A DNA stretch of 64,000 bases from Sphingobacterium chungjuense (GCF_011316935.1 NZ_WLYS01000008.1:1-64000); one strand, 5' to 3'. Shown: positions 1 to 8,301, numbered from the stretch's first letter. The notes: generated by a model from the sequence alone, not told the origin. Numbers and translations are program-made.

Positions 1-63
1 TCCTTCTTCACCCTCTTTAAGGGCACGGACAATCTGGGTTTCTGTAAAACGTGTCTTCTTCAT
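1..63 (-). CDS. IS3-family transposase OrfA, N-terminal fragment (runs off the left edge)
   Basis: Reading on the minus strand from the ATG at 61-63 gives MKKTRFTETQIVRALKEGEE, the characteristic N-terminus of the IS3-family OrfA helix-turn-helix protein. OrfA binds the element ends and, by programmed frameshifting, forms the OrfAB transposase. Only 21 codons are inside the window, so it cannot be said whether the gene is intact. The inverted repeat is directly upstream at 94-127, as expected for this family. Confidence 0.7.
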   Translation of the reverse strand, partial: MKKTRFTETQIVRALKEGEEG

Positions 64-127
64 TTTCAACTTAAATTTAAACATTGTAGTTCAGTTTTAA
101 GCTGTCTGTTTTTTTGGGACACTTACA
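1..127 (-). mobile_element. End of an IS3-family insertion sequence, cut by the window edge
   Basis: The stretch 94-127, read on the minus strand, begins TGTAAGTGTCCC and runs into an AACAGACAGC tract, the form of an IS3-type terminal inverted repeat. About 30 bases inside it a transposase reading frame starts and continues out of the window. The element therefore lies mainly left of base 1. The outer boundary near 127 is set by the TGTAAGTG start only; the other end and the target duplication cannot be seen. Confidence 0.65.
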
Positions 128-257
128 TTAGCCACATCTACGTTTAACATTAATATAGGATTTCCTTTGATTCTGTAATCAAATAATGATATAAGCAACA
201 AGCCATTAATTCGAGCATGGGTGATAGATTAATTAAATAGAGAAGAGTGCTATAACT

Positions 258-273
258 TGTCTCACAAAACGAA
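258..273. repeat. 16-bp exact direct repeat, copy 1
   Basis: The sequence TGTCTCACAAAACGAA occurs here and again at 1029-1044 in the same orientation, flanking the lipoprotein gene. It could be the footprint of a lost mobile element or an end sequence of a small transposon. No function is assigned. Confidence 0.45.
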
Positions 274-545
274 CAAATAATTTGTAGAATATATAAAATG
301 CATTGCAGCCATACCAGTTTTGAACTTGATTGGTGAGAACTTAAACCTGTAATATTTAAAGAATACTTCCCATTCTCAAAACTACTCATTGATAAAGCGT
401 CGAATAAATAATGAAAGCGTAAGACCTGCGAGTATGGAAGGAAGCCGAGAACTATTTACGCGATTTACTATATTATACGCATATAATTAGAAAGATAGTG
501 TTATGGCCTAATTATTTGTATATTAGCATACTAACTAAACTAACC

Positions 546-1019
546 ATGAGACAGTCAATCTGCATTATTACTGTATTAATACTTTTTGGAAGTTGTTCGA
601 AGAAAGCGGAAATAATAAGGGAAAACCACGAACTTTTCGGGCGTTGGCAACATTTGACCCAACAAATGACTGTAATAGATTCAAATACAAAAGATACAAT
701 AACACCTACATATCTTGTTGTTGACTTTACAGAAAAACCTTTTAGTCAATATGTGACACTAAAAGCGAGTGGCGAAGGCTATAACTCGAAAGATAATGTT
801 CCATTCAACCATTTCAAATTTAGCTATGACGATGTTAATATTAAATTTAGCTTACTTTCTCAGGAGCTACTAGTGGATGCGTCACTAACACCAAGCGGAA
901 TGTATACGATCCAAAATGACACATTATCTATAACAACTACTATCGTCAAACCTGCGAATACCAAAGACACAGCTAGTTCGACATTGTTGATCAATGCTTC
1001 ATTGAAGAAGATCGACTAA
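546..1019 (+). CDS. Small secreted lipoprotein, function unknown (lipocalin-like size)
   Basis: The product has 157 residues when started at the ATG at 546. This start places the hydrophobic stretch ICIITVLILFGSC directly after a basic N-terminus (MRQS), giving a lipoprotein signal with the lipid-anchored Cys in LFGSC. A longer frame from 498 would put an uncharged leader in front of the signal and is less likely. The mature part reads HELFGRWQHL near its start and then alternates beta-strand-like segments, which resembles small lipocalin-like lipoproteins of Bacteroidota. It stands alone between an IS end and the AbiE pair. I do not recognise a specific family, so the lipocalin suggestion is inference. 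Confidence 0.6.
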   Translation: MRQSICIITVLILFGSCSKKAEIIRENHELFGRWQHLTQQMTVIDSNTKDTITPTYLVVDFTEKPFSQYVTLKASGEGYNSKDNVPFNHFKFSYDDVNIKFSLLSQELLVDASLTPSGMYTIQNDTLSITTTIVKPANTKDTASSTLLINASLKKID

Positions 1020-1028
1020 CTACTAATC

Positions 1029-1044
1029 TGTCTCACAAAACGAA
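1029..1044. repeat. 16-bp exact direct repeat, copy 2
   Basis: Identical to 258-273 (TGTCTCACAAAACGAA) and in the same orientation, ten bases after the stop codon of the lipoprotein gene. Confidence 0.45.
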
Positions 1045-1230
1045 GCTTACGGTGAACTAGTAAAAACGCAGTGGACACTTTTATATTTTGTAAGTTACTA
1101 CTTATCTTCTTTTCTATATTTTAGAGATTAGAATAAGACCAGTAGACCAATTCATAATAGTAATTTGCAAATTTGAATATTTTTGCAGCTCTGACATTAA
1201 ATTGTCAACATTTTCTTGATAGCAGCTCAC

Positions 1231-2091
1231 CTATTCATTAGTGTTGAACTTCAAATGCTCAGAAATATCATGGAAATATTTCGGACTCCAAATGTCCAAA
1301 CGCTCATAATCCCTAATAAAGCGTTTAATATCATTTCTAACATACTTCATGTTTACGGTATCTATCTTCTTCCTTAGTAGCTTTCTGAACTCGTTTTCAC
1401 TAATTACATCACCATCCCAATCACCGCTGTCTTTGGCTCTAAAAGAGAAATGTTTAAGATTTAATTCAATACCTTTTTTTATATACCACTCCATGTCATA
1501 CCAATCTCTTCCTTTTACATTCATCCCCCACTTACGGAAAAGAAGTGCGTGCATTTTACCAGCAAATAAATCTGGTAGCGTAAAACATTTAACATAGAAT
1601 GAAAATGGCCGTAGTAGTAGCTTTTCTTCAGTTTCAAAACCTAAAGGGGGTTCTGTATCTACTTCGATTTTTATCTTGATATTTGCGATCTGGTTTATAC
1701 CTTGCTGAGGAATGATGCCTTCCAACACCAATTCTTTCCAAAGGGTTTCAGACTTTAAGAATGCGGAATCTATATTGGTTTTGACAACTTTTTTCTTTTC
1801 CCTGATAGATACTTTCATGCCTAATGAATCAAATTCGCTTACAATCGCATTCTGGTATTTCCCTAAATCAAATTCTGGCTGACTGTTCAGTAGGGAAAAA
1901 TCTAAGTCTTCCGAAAATCTATCTAATCCATAAAATATCCGTAAAGCAGTTCCACCATAAAATGCTGCTTTTTCAAAGAAACCTGAGCGGTACAAAGCCG
2001 CGAGGGCAATCTCTTGCATAATTTCCCTCAATGCATCTTTCGCTTCTTGTTCATTTTTAGGTTCATACTTGTCTATCCACTCCTTTATCAT
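1231..2091 (-). CDS. AbiEii/AbiGii-type nucleotidyltransferase toxin
   Basis: A protein of 286 residues with the hallmark nucleotidyltransferase block GGTALRIFYGLDRFSEDLDF at about residues 46-65, where GGT and the paired acidic residues in SEDLDF form the metal site. A later KMHALLFRKWG...KGRDWYD stretch (about residues 178-199) is the usual second conserved block of the family. AbiEii proteins are the toxins of type IV toxin-antitoxin and abortive-infection systems; they modify nucleic-acid targets such as tRNA by nucleotide transfer. The start codon overlaps the stop of the antitoxin gene by ATGA (2088-2091), so the two are translationally coupled. All key residues seem intact. Confidence 0.88.
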   Translation of the reverse strand: MIKEWIDKYEPKNEQEAKDALREIMQEIALAALYRSGFFEKAAFYGGTALRIFYGLDRFSEDLDFSLLNSQPEFDLGKYQNAIVSEFDSLGMKVSIREKKKVVKTNIDSAFLKSETLWKELVLEGIIPQQGINQIANIKIKIEVDTEPPLGFETEEKLLLRPFSFYVKCFTLPDLFAGKMHALLFRKWGMNVKGRDWYDMEWYIKKGIELNLKHFSFRAKDSGDWDGDVISENEFRKLLRKKIDTVNMKYVRNDIKRFIRDYERLDIWSPKYFHDISEHLKFNTNE

Positions 2092-2726
2092 AATTGTTCA
2101 ATCATTTTTGTGACCATCAATAAGCTGTCTTTTTTTGGCGCAATGTAGAGCCATTCACGTATCATTTGCGTATCCAAATCTTTTAATGTCGATTCCTCCA
2201 TTCGCATATCATCAACAAGGTATTCTAGGGCAGTACGCATACTTCGCAAAGTCAGTCCAGATGTACTGATAATCTTGTCACATAGTGCCTTTTCTGGTGA
2301 TGCCACAATGGCATTATGTTTTGACGATAATTGTAGCATATTTAATCCGAAAGAATAATAAGGTAGAGGCAGTGAAGTATATGTAAATAACCCCATTACT
2401 GTTTTGAAAGTACGAGGTGCTTTTGTTGTCATGGAGGATATCTCATAAACTCGCTCTGGTATCATTCCATGAAAAGAAAGCGCAGTTTCCAGTGAGATGT
2501 AACTTGGTCCCAGTAGATGGTTAGCTAATAGCAGCGTATCAGGTTTTTTTTCTGTCGCCGCAGGTCCAGCGATATACAATCCTTTTTTTATAGATTCCAA
2601 AAATCCCTGTGCTATTAATTCTGATATTTTGTCGTTAGGGCGCTTGTAACCTTTTAGCCACGATATCAATAGTTGATGTGGTAAAGGCATATCAGCATGG
2701 TTACCTATGAGCCTAATGATTTCCAT
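2088..2726 (-). CDS. AbiEi-type antitoxin / transcriptional regulator
   Basis: About 212 residues from the ATG at 2724-2726 (MEIIRLIGNHADMPLPHQ). A longer frame upstream to 2855 has no family-like sequence, so the shorter start is preferred. The N-terminal part resembles a winged helix (LISWLKGYKRPNDKISELIAQGFLESIKKGLYI), and the rest carries the AbiEi_4-like stretch with YISLETALSFHGMIPE and SPEKALCDKI. In known AbiE systems this protein represses the operon and neutralises the nucleotidyltransferase toxin without a stable complex. It precedes the toxin gene and overlaps it by four bases. Confidence 0.8.
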   Translation of the reverse strand: MEIIRLIGNHADMPLPHQLLISWLKGYKRPNDKISELIAQGFLESIKKGLYIAGPAATEKKPDTLLLANHLLGPSYISLETALSFHGMIPERVYEISSMTTKAPRTFKTVMGLFTYTSLPLPYYSFGLNMLQLSSKHNAIVASPEKALCDKIISTSGLTLRSMRTALEYLVDDMRMEESTLKDLDTQMIREWLYIAPKKDSLLMVTKMIEQL

Positions 2727-3046
2727 ATGTAAATGTAATAAAATAACAAGATAATCGGAAAAAATCCGTTTATCTTGCGCTGTAGATACATTGGCGCGCG
2801 ATTTAATGCATTTTATAGTTATAGTATAGTATTTGTGTATGTTCAAGTTACACAAAAAATAAGCTACGGGGGAAGGTATTGTACATTATACTTTCAGAGA
2901 TTGCGAATATATTACCGCTCATCGCCTAATATAGTAGTAAGATATTTGAAGAGCTTTTCAAGATCCTTATATGACGTACTTACAGTAGCCTACCTTACCT
3001 TGGAAAGTTCTATAAGTCTAGCCTCATTCAAAAAAATCACAAAATA
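2727..3046. other. Gene-free stretch upstream of the AbiE pair
   Basis: No convincing gene is seen. The stretch should hold the promoter for the leftward AbiE operon, but I see no clear promoter motif. It ends at repeat copy A. Confidence 0.4.
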
Positions 3047-3626
3047 TGTTACAAATAGGTTACAAGGCGGAATTCTATAAATTTAAAATTAACAGATAAA
3101 TTACCTTTGTAAGTTAAGGGTGAAGATTTTTGGTCCTATGAATAGAAGCAACCATAAGACTTAAAATCTTTTGGTCTCTGGTTCGAACACATGTGGGCGA
3201 ACAAATCTAAAAGCCTTTTTTCGGCATGGAAAACGGCTTCTTATTGTTTCTCAGGATACTTTAGTAGCTTGTACCCTGCGCTAATTGGAGTCCCCCGATT
3301 AGTGTGATTTACATAGTTTTTTGTTGAGATTCACGTAAATTTGTTGCAAATTTGTTACAGAGTTTGCTTGACAATTTTAAAATTATGGCAGCAGTTAGCA
3401 CCAAGGTGTTCGGTCACCACAAAAAAGCAGATGGAACTTTTGATGTTAAAATCTGTGTACAACACGAAATAGTTAGAAAGTATTTAGACACTTCGCACTT
3501 TCTAGTTAAAAAACAACTGACGAGTGAATTTAAAATCAAAGACCCCTTCGTTGCAGATAAAGTCGAAATTCAATTAAGAGACTATCGAAAATTGATTAGT
3601 GAATTAGATGATCGCTTAGAATTCTT
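3047..3626 (+). repeat. Long direct repeat, copy A (att-like region plus integrase 5' end)
   Basis: This segment aligns along its whole length with 20059-20635 (580 versus 577 bases) in the same orientation. Both begin with TGTTACAAATAGGTTACA, pass through a tRNA-half-like sequence, share GTGTGATTTACATAG and end inside a recombinase reading frame. Divergence is scattered, so the copies are old. They look like the integrase-side ends of one or two integrated elements and bracket about 17 kb of accessory DNA. Confidence 0.8.
3153..3205 (+). other. Degenerate tRNA 3'-half, probable attachment site remnant
   Basis: The bases around 3158-3194 read AAGACTTAAAATCTTTTGG and then GGTTCGAAC. The first part folds as an anticodon-type stem-loop with seven loop bases and the second is a T-loop-type sequence. 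The cognate place in repeat B (20165-20215) reads CTCATAATC in the loop, as in an elongator tRNA-Met (anticodon CAT). The 5' half of a tRNA is absent, so this is not a working tRNA gene. Integrases commonly recombine within the 3' half of tRNA genes, hence the attachment-site reading. Confidence 0.5.
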
Positions 3627-3660
3627 AAACAGGATTTACTTTCCCTCCAGGACAAACTAA
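3385..3660 (+). pseudogene. Truncated tyrosine recombinase (Arm DNA-binding N-terminal domain only)
   Basis: From the ATG at 3385 the frame reads MAAVSTKVFGHHKKADGTFD, typical of the N-terminal Arm-DNA-binding domain of Bacteroidota phage-type integrases, and continues through YLDTSHFLVKKQL and RDYRKLISELDDRLEF. At about 3626 the homology to the copy at 20394 stops and ten foreign residues follow before the stop. The core-binding and catalytic domains with the Arg-His-Arg-Tyr residues are missing, so it cannot catalyse recombination. An intact member would be about 400 residues. Confidence 0.8.
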
Positions 3661-3745
3661 TGTTAACCTTATGGTAACTGCTTATAGAACAAATTCGTGT
3701 GGACAGGCAAGTGTCCAAACATATATAAGATTACGAAATCAGTAA
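3627..3745 (+). pseudogene. 3' remnant of a secreted Ig-like/PKD-like surface protein
   Basis: In a frame different from the integrase fragment, the sequence reads GFTFPPGQTNVNLMVTAYRT, then NSCGQASVQTYIRLRNQ and a stop at 3743-3745, directly followed by a terminator. The pattern of a conserved CGQ near the end of a beta-strand-rich domain matches the C-terminus of the intact protein at 4229-5224 (ITVTAVVTTACGQTYTFTKQF). It is therefore read as the tail of a related gene whose 5' part was replaced by the integrase fragment. Confidence 0.55.
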
Positions 3746-3752
3746 AAAAAAT

Positions 3753-3778
3753 AGCCCCTACTAGCGAGGGGCTTTCTC
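3753..3778 (+). terminator. Rho-independent terminator
   Basis: The stem AGCCCCT / AGGGGCT encloses a seven-base loop and is followed by TTTCTCATTT. It sits eight bases after the stop codon of the surface-protein remnant. Confidence 0.75.
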
Positions 3779-3953
3779 ATTTCGTAATTTCTCCAACTGA
3801 ATATTGCGAGCATACCTCCGATTAACGAATAACTGATAGCTAGCTAACCCATGATGTACTGAAAATATCACAGTAACCTAATTGTTACGAAGCGTCGACC
3901 CTTCAGGAAGTATATTTCCCTATATTGAGAACATATTAACTGATAACTACCAA

Positions 3954-4232
3954 TTGAAAAAATTATTATTTATCGCATTGATGTCAGGGCTAGGCTTTGC
4001 ATCGTGTCAAAAGGAATCCCTTAGCGATCAAGGTGATCATAATGAAATTACCATAGATGGTAAATCGTATAAGATTAGCCATCTAAAAAATCTAGCTGTA
4101 AGTTGGTTTCAACGTGATATATCTGAAATTGGGTATGATAAGGAATTGAAAGCATTTTACATTGAGGGATATGATAACCGTTGGTCTTTGGAAGATATTT
4201 TACCTACACTTTTACATTTCGAGCAAAAATGA
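3954..4232 (+). CDS. Small lipoprotein, function unknown
   Basis: The best start is the TTG at 3954, which gives a 92-residue product beginning (M)KKLLFIALMSGLGFASCQK, a clean lipoprotein signal with the lipid-anchored Cys in FASC. The open frame extends upstream to an ATG at 3882, but the added residues are not signal-like. The mature part is short, charged and has no motif I recognise. Its TGA overlaps the ATG of the next gene (ATGA at 4229-4232), so the two are likely made together and may act together at the cell surface. The function remains open. Confidence 0.6.
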   Translation: MKKLLFIALMSGLGFASCQKESLSDQGDHNEITIDGKSYKISHLKNLAVSWFQRDISEIGYDKELKAFYIEGYDNRWSLEDILPTLLHFEQK

Positions 4233-5224
4233 GAAAGATAATCTTTGCAATAACGATCTTACTTTTATCAATGCTAAAAGTTCAAGGTCAAAATGGTCAA
4301 GTTACAACTCGAGGTGATATTATATCAGCCGGTTACTTATTTGGGGGGCAAATACGTTTTACAGACCAGTCTAATATCACACAAATAACAGGCATGGTTA
4401 CTTTTGGCAAGGATGTAGGTTTAACTGTCAGTCCTATGGTTCAAGCAATATTTGTTTTGAGAAGACCAAATGGTGCTGAGGTTTTGGTAAGTGATTCTAT
4501 CCGAATTGCTGCAAACGAATTTTCATCACAATTGAGTACGCCAAAAGCATATACAATACGGCTTCAGCCAAACAATAAAGAAGGACGGCTTTTTTTACGA
4601 TATCGCTACTATGGACTTGATGGCGCCAAATGGTCGACTAATCATTCTGCAGGAGGTTGGAATGTAGAATATCAAGCTCCTCAGGCGACAATCATCGGGC
4701 CAGAAGTAATATGTGATAATGCTACGTTTGAAGTTGCGAATGCTAACAGCGTTACAATAAGTGGTACACCTGAGATCGCAACCATTACCAAATTAAGTGA
4801 AACCACTTATAGAGTCCAACGAGTTGGCTCACAATCAGGAACATTAATTTTACATGCGCAAAATACCGACTTTGCAAATACTAGTGCTTATAAGAATATC
4901 TTAATTGGTTCACAAATTTCAGGTGTAGATTGGGGAAATGTTAATGGCACAGGAAGCTTCACGTTTTCACTAGTTGCACAAGGGCAAGTTGGAGCCCCGT
5001 TATCAGCTATACAATCTGTTAACTGGACGGTATCAAATTCAAATACATCTTCGACTTTTACTACAAAAGAAAAGCAGTATGCCGTACTAAATGTAACGAA
5101 TTGGGATCCGTCTTTAAATAAGATAATTACTGTTACAGCTGTAGTTACGACTGCGTGCGGTCAGACTTACACGTTCACAAAACAATTTGGTGGAGGGCCA
5201 GGTGGTGGTTTGGAAGATTCGTAA
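4229..5224 (+). CDS. Secreted protein with Ig-like/PKD-like repeats
   Basis: A product of 331 residues from the ATG at 4229, which overlaps the preceding stop. It has a signal peptide (MRKIIFAITILLLSMLKVQG, cleavage after VQG). The N-terminal half, with YLFGGQIRF and RLFLRYRYYG, may be a family-specific beta domain. The second half holds two weak Ig-like or PKD-like stretches: one opens IIGPEVICDNATFEV and the other has the SVNWTVSNSNT and VTTACGQTYTF strands. The C-terminus is glycine-rich (FGGGPGGGLEDS). Such proteins are exported, and some bind carbohydrate or act as adhesins. No catalytic motif is seen. A decayed relative ends at 3745. Confidence 0.65.
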   Translation: MRKIIFAITILLLSMLKVQGQNGQVTTRGDIISAGYLFGGQIRFTDQSNITQITGMVTFGKDVGLTVSPMVQAIFVLRRPNGAEVLVSDSIRIAANEFSSQLSTPKAYTIRLQPNNKEGRLFLRYRYYGLDGAKWSTNHSAGGWNVEYQAPQATIIGPEVICDNATFEVANANSVTISGTPEIATITKLSETTYRVQRVGSQSGTLILHAQNTDFANTSAYKNILIGSQISGVDWGNVNGTGSFTFSLVAQGQVGAPLSAIQSVNWTVSNSNTSSTFTTKEKQYAVLNVTNWDPSLNKIITVTAVVTTACGQTYTFTKQFGGGPGGGLEDS

Positions 5225-5236
5225 TATTAGCAGCAT

Positions 5237-5263
5237 AAGCCCCTTGTTTTAAGGGGCTTTTCT
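5237..5263 (+). terminator. Rho-independent terminator
   Basis: The stem AAGCCCCTT / AAGGGGCTT with a five-base loop is followed by TTCTATTT. It lies 12 bases after the stop of the secreted protein and resembles the terminators at 3753 and 5353, consistent with a duplicated gene tail. Confidence 0.8.
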
Positions 5264-5352
5264 ATTTAGTAGCCAAAAACCTTACCGGCGAGATAAGCCA
5301 GATCCGAGTTACTGATACCGATCTGGCTAACATTTAAGATGAATTATAATAA

Positions 5353-5387
5353 AGCCCCTCTCGGGTTTAAACCTATAACGAGGGGCT
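5353..5387. terminator. Inverted repeat, terminator-like, third copy of the same stem
   Basis: AGCCCCTC and GAGGGGCT pair around a loop that itself contains GGGTTTAAACC. No gene ends directly before it, so it may be the surviving terminator of a deleted third gene copy. Confidence 0.5.
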
Positions 5388-6651
5388 AAGAGCTGATAAG
5401 ATCTACATGAACACATGAAAATCTACTACAAATGTAGTTCGCCATTTCTTTAAAATGGCAGAATAATGTTTTTCACGCGATCGATTGCATTTCAAAATTT
5501 TGCTGTAAATTCAGTTTACGATGGTAGGATAATATTAATTTCTCATAACTTCGAATTACCCTACTTCACCAGATGAGAAATGATTTATCATTAAGCGCTC
5601 TGATAATACTAGAAGTACTTCTGGCTGATTTGACATCCACAGTTAGCTTTTATGGAATTTCTATTATTGTGAACAAGCGCTTATACAAATTTTCCGCTAG
5701 ATGTCCCTGTGATTTCAGGAGAGACATAAAAGACGGGCCTATTATACCTGTACATTATCTGTAGCAAAGTTCATTTTTCCTTACGCTCAAATGAAGCATT
5801 ATGCTTTTCTGGCATTTCAAGTACAGCTTGCAACTCTTCGCCTGCTCGCTTCGCCCATTGCACGCACTGGCGAATTGCGGTTTAATACAATCTTATTCTC
5901 AAAATATAAAGTTGTATTCCAAAAAAGTTCCATTTTCATATTTCAGAACTTAAAAATATAAATAAATCCCTTTGTAAGTCAGAAAGAAAATCTTAAGTCA
6001 TATTAAAATGGATTACTGATAAGCCTCATAATGCTAACACATATAATCATCTAATAAAATGAAATTTGAAATAATGGGGAATTGATTACAAATAGATTAC
6101 GATAGGAGTGATTGAAGGTCATTGGCAATATCTTAATGGTTTGTTTTCTAATACATAAAATAAGTCTTTTTGATCTGTATCGATATTGATTAAAAGATTA
6201 AAGATCTTGTGATAATTCATGTTTAGGTAAAACCTCTGATTAACAATCGTCGAACTCTTATTATTCAGACTGATTATTGAAATATCCTGCACTTCCAATA
6301 TTACTAGCGTCTCATTCTCAATATAAGGTTTAACGTAATTTAAAACGTAGTATATATTCACAGCATCGATCTTCTATTTTAGTAATTTTCTGAATTAGCT
6401 ACTAACAATTGCATAAGGTTAAAGGTATAGTCATTTAGGTTTTGAATCCCTTGCGATACTTGTATTTAGTTGCATCAAAGCTATGGCTCCGCTCGTATTG
6501 TTTTTTTTTTAAATAAATTTTGGCATTGTGCAATTATAATATTACCTTCATTGTGAAAAGTTTGATATACAAACAAATATTGACTTGTCGCTATAACCAC
6601 CAATGAGCTTTTTTCAGGCTAAAAATGCTTAAAAGATACTATTAACAATTT
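5388..6651. other. 1.26 kb without an intact gene: fragments and a partial att-like repeat
   Basis: Three things can be seen. First, 5771-5883 on the minus strand reads as a 37-residue gene tail (TAIRQCVQWAKRAGEELQAV, stop at 5771) of an unknown protein. Second, 5955-6035 resembles the pre-tRNA part of repeats A and B (TTTGTAAGTCAGAAA, then AAGCCTCATAAT), a third partial copy. Third, the bases around 6086-6105 again resemble the TTACAAATAGGTTACA start of the repeats. The small frames at 5573-5764 (+) and 6119-6361 (-) have no protein-like features. The end of the stretch should contain the promoter of the VKOR gene. Confidence 0.5.
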
Positions 6652-8301
6652 ATGATATATTCAAATAATTTTCTAGTTATTCGGAATGATTACGGTCTTA
6701 AAGAGTCAATATCGAGAATTTTAAAGCATTTTGGCGTAAAATTTAGTTTAACTTATTTAACCAATTTAATAGATGAGCATGTCGATTTCCCGTCTTTATT
6801 GGTTTTTAGAGATGTACTATTAAAGTACAACATAAAATCTATTGCATTGCAAACGCCAATGATAGACGATTATAGAATTAGTTATCCTTGTGTCTGCCTC
6901 TTAAAAGACGAAATAGATTCAACCTTTAAATACGTGGAGGTTCTTGAAGTTGTGGATGGGTATGTGTATATAATGTATGGAAACAATAAGCAGCCGGTAA
7001 AGCTGTCTGTAGAAATTTTTAAAAAGCTTAACAAAGGCGTTGCACTAGTGTTTGACGGGAGCGGCAAACAGCACGAGCACAATTTTAAGGTGAATCGAAA
7101 AAAAGAATTTGCAGTAGGCCTATCTTTTTTCTTTCCCATAATCGTCACCTTAGTGTTTTTGCTATTAATTAGCATAAATACTTTTTTCCTCTATAGTGGT
7201 CAATTTTTCCTATATAAAGTTTTATGGATAGTATTTGGAAGCATGGGGCTGTTGGTGGCTTTGTTACTATTCTATAAAACTTCTTCATCAAGCAATGAAT
7301 CTTTTACTCTTGCATTATGCTCAGGAGATACCCAGAACGGCGGTGGTTGCGATTCCGTTTTAGAATCCAAATATTCAAAGCTGTTTGGTATAAGTTGGAC
7401 TGTATACGGTTTGAGCTATTCTATTGTTTGGCTAATAATTCAATTTCTCGCCTTTTTCAGTCCAGATTTCACGGTTCTGAGCTTCTGGCTATCAATATTT
7501 AGCTTCGCGATAGTCTTAATTTCCCTTTATGTGCAAGGTTTTTTAATAAGGAGTTGGTGTAAGTTATGTCTACTGTTTCAGCTTAGTTTGTTGGCTAATT
7601 TTTTGGTATCGTTATATGTATTGCGTGTGCTAGATATAGCAGTTTTTGATCTTCATCTGTTCGGGTTCGTCAGTATAGTGCTAGTTTATACATTATTGAT
7701 TGGAGTAGTGAAGCGGTTTGCAGATTTATCGCAAATACTGGTAGCACAACAAAGTACTGAAACTACTTTGAAGAGACTTCGCAAGGATAAAACCTACTTT
7801 GATTATTTACAATCGAAGGAAAAAAGTATCGAGGCTGTACCGGAAAATCTAGGAATAGTGTTGGGCAACAAGGAGGCAAAAAACGAAATCATTAAGGTTT
7901 GTAATCCGTACTGTACACCATGCGCGCAAGTCCATCGTGAATTAACCACATTATTGAAAAATAATAGCAATCTAAAAGTCAGAATACTATTCAACGCCAC
8001 TACGCGTAAATCAGATCGACGATATCTCCCTGTGGCAAATCTCCTAGCAATTTACGAACAGAAAGGGGAAGACGAATTTAAAATTACGCTCGAGAAATGG
8101 TTTGGGGAATCTATGTTTGATATGGAGTTAATCGTAAATGAGAATCCTCTTGTTAGTCTAAGCGCTTTGGTTGATGAGAAGATGTTTAATATGTGGCAGT
8201 GGTGCAAAGTTCATCAGGTAACAGAAACACCCACGTTATTTTTCAATAACAAGAAAATTCCTAAAACCTATACTGTTTTAGATATAGAAACTTTTTTCTA
8301 G
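6652..8301 (+). CDS. VKOR-thioredoxin fusion with N-terminal C39-like domain (disulfide-forming membrane enzyme)
   Basis: This 549-residue protein has three parts. Residues 1 to about 140 resemble a peptidase C39-like domain without the catalytic Cys (ISRILKHFGVKFSLTYLT, PSLLVFRDVL). Residues about 155-375 form a membrane domain of the vitamin K epoxide reductase family, with loop cysteines C223 and C233 (CSGDTQNGGGC) and the CKLC active site at about 303-306. Residues about 400-549 are a thioredoxin-like domain with C421-TPC-424. Bacterial VKOR passes electrons from a periplasmic thioredoxin partner to quinone, making disulfides. It lies 109 bases before a precursor peptide with four cysteines, so the likely substrates are exported peptides. 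Proteins of this architecture are often found near double-glycine peptides in Bacteroidota. Confidence 0.85.
   Translation: MIYSNNFLVIRNDYGLKESISRILKHFGVKFSLTYLTNLIDEHVDFPSLLVFRDVLLKYNIKSIALQTPMIDDYRISYPCVCLLKDEIDSTFKYVEVLEVVDGYVYIMYGNNKQPVKLSVEIFKKLNKGVALVFDGSGKQHEHNFKVNRKKEFAVGLSFFFPIIVTLVFLLLISINTFFLYSGQFFLYKVLWIVFGSMGLLVALLLFYKTSSSSNESFTLALCSGDTQNGGGCDSVLESKYSKLFGISWTVYGLSYSIVWLIIQFLAFFSPDFTVLSFWLSIFSFAIVLISLYVQGFLIRSWCKLCLLFQLSLLANFLVSLYVLRVLDIAVFDLHLFGFVSIVLVYTLLIGVVKRFADLSQILVAQQSTETTLKRLRKDKTYFDYLQSKEKSIEAVPENLGIVLGNKEAKNEIIKVCNPYCTPCAQVHRELTTLLKNNSNLKVRILFNATTRKSDRRYLPVANLLAIYEQKGEDEFKITLEKWFGESMFDMELIVNENPLVSLSALVDEKMFNMWQWCKVHQVTETPTLFFNNKKIPKTYTVLDIETFF

Noticed and set aside
150..389. 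Small minus-strand open frame of 79 codons
   Set aside because: No family-like sequence or signal and low-complexity AT-rich composition; nothing supports it as a gene.
3153..3205. A real tRNA gene
   Set aside because: Only the anticodon arm and T-arm parts can be seen and no acceptor or D-arm 5' half is present; called an att remnant instead.
5353..5387. Start of a CRISPR array (three similar GCCCCT...AGGGGC hairpins)
   Set aside because: Spacing between the three hairpins is irregular and large, and each fits a gene end; they are terminators. No CRISPR repeats or cas genes are seen in the window.
6119..6361. Small minus-strand open frame upstream of the VKOR gene
   Set aside because: AT-rich and unlike any known family; it lies in debris between an att-like fragment and the VKOR promoter region. 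Not excluded, but unsupported.
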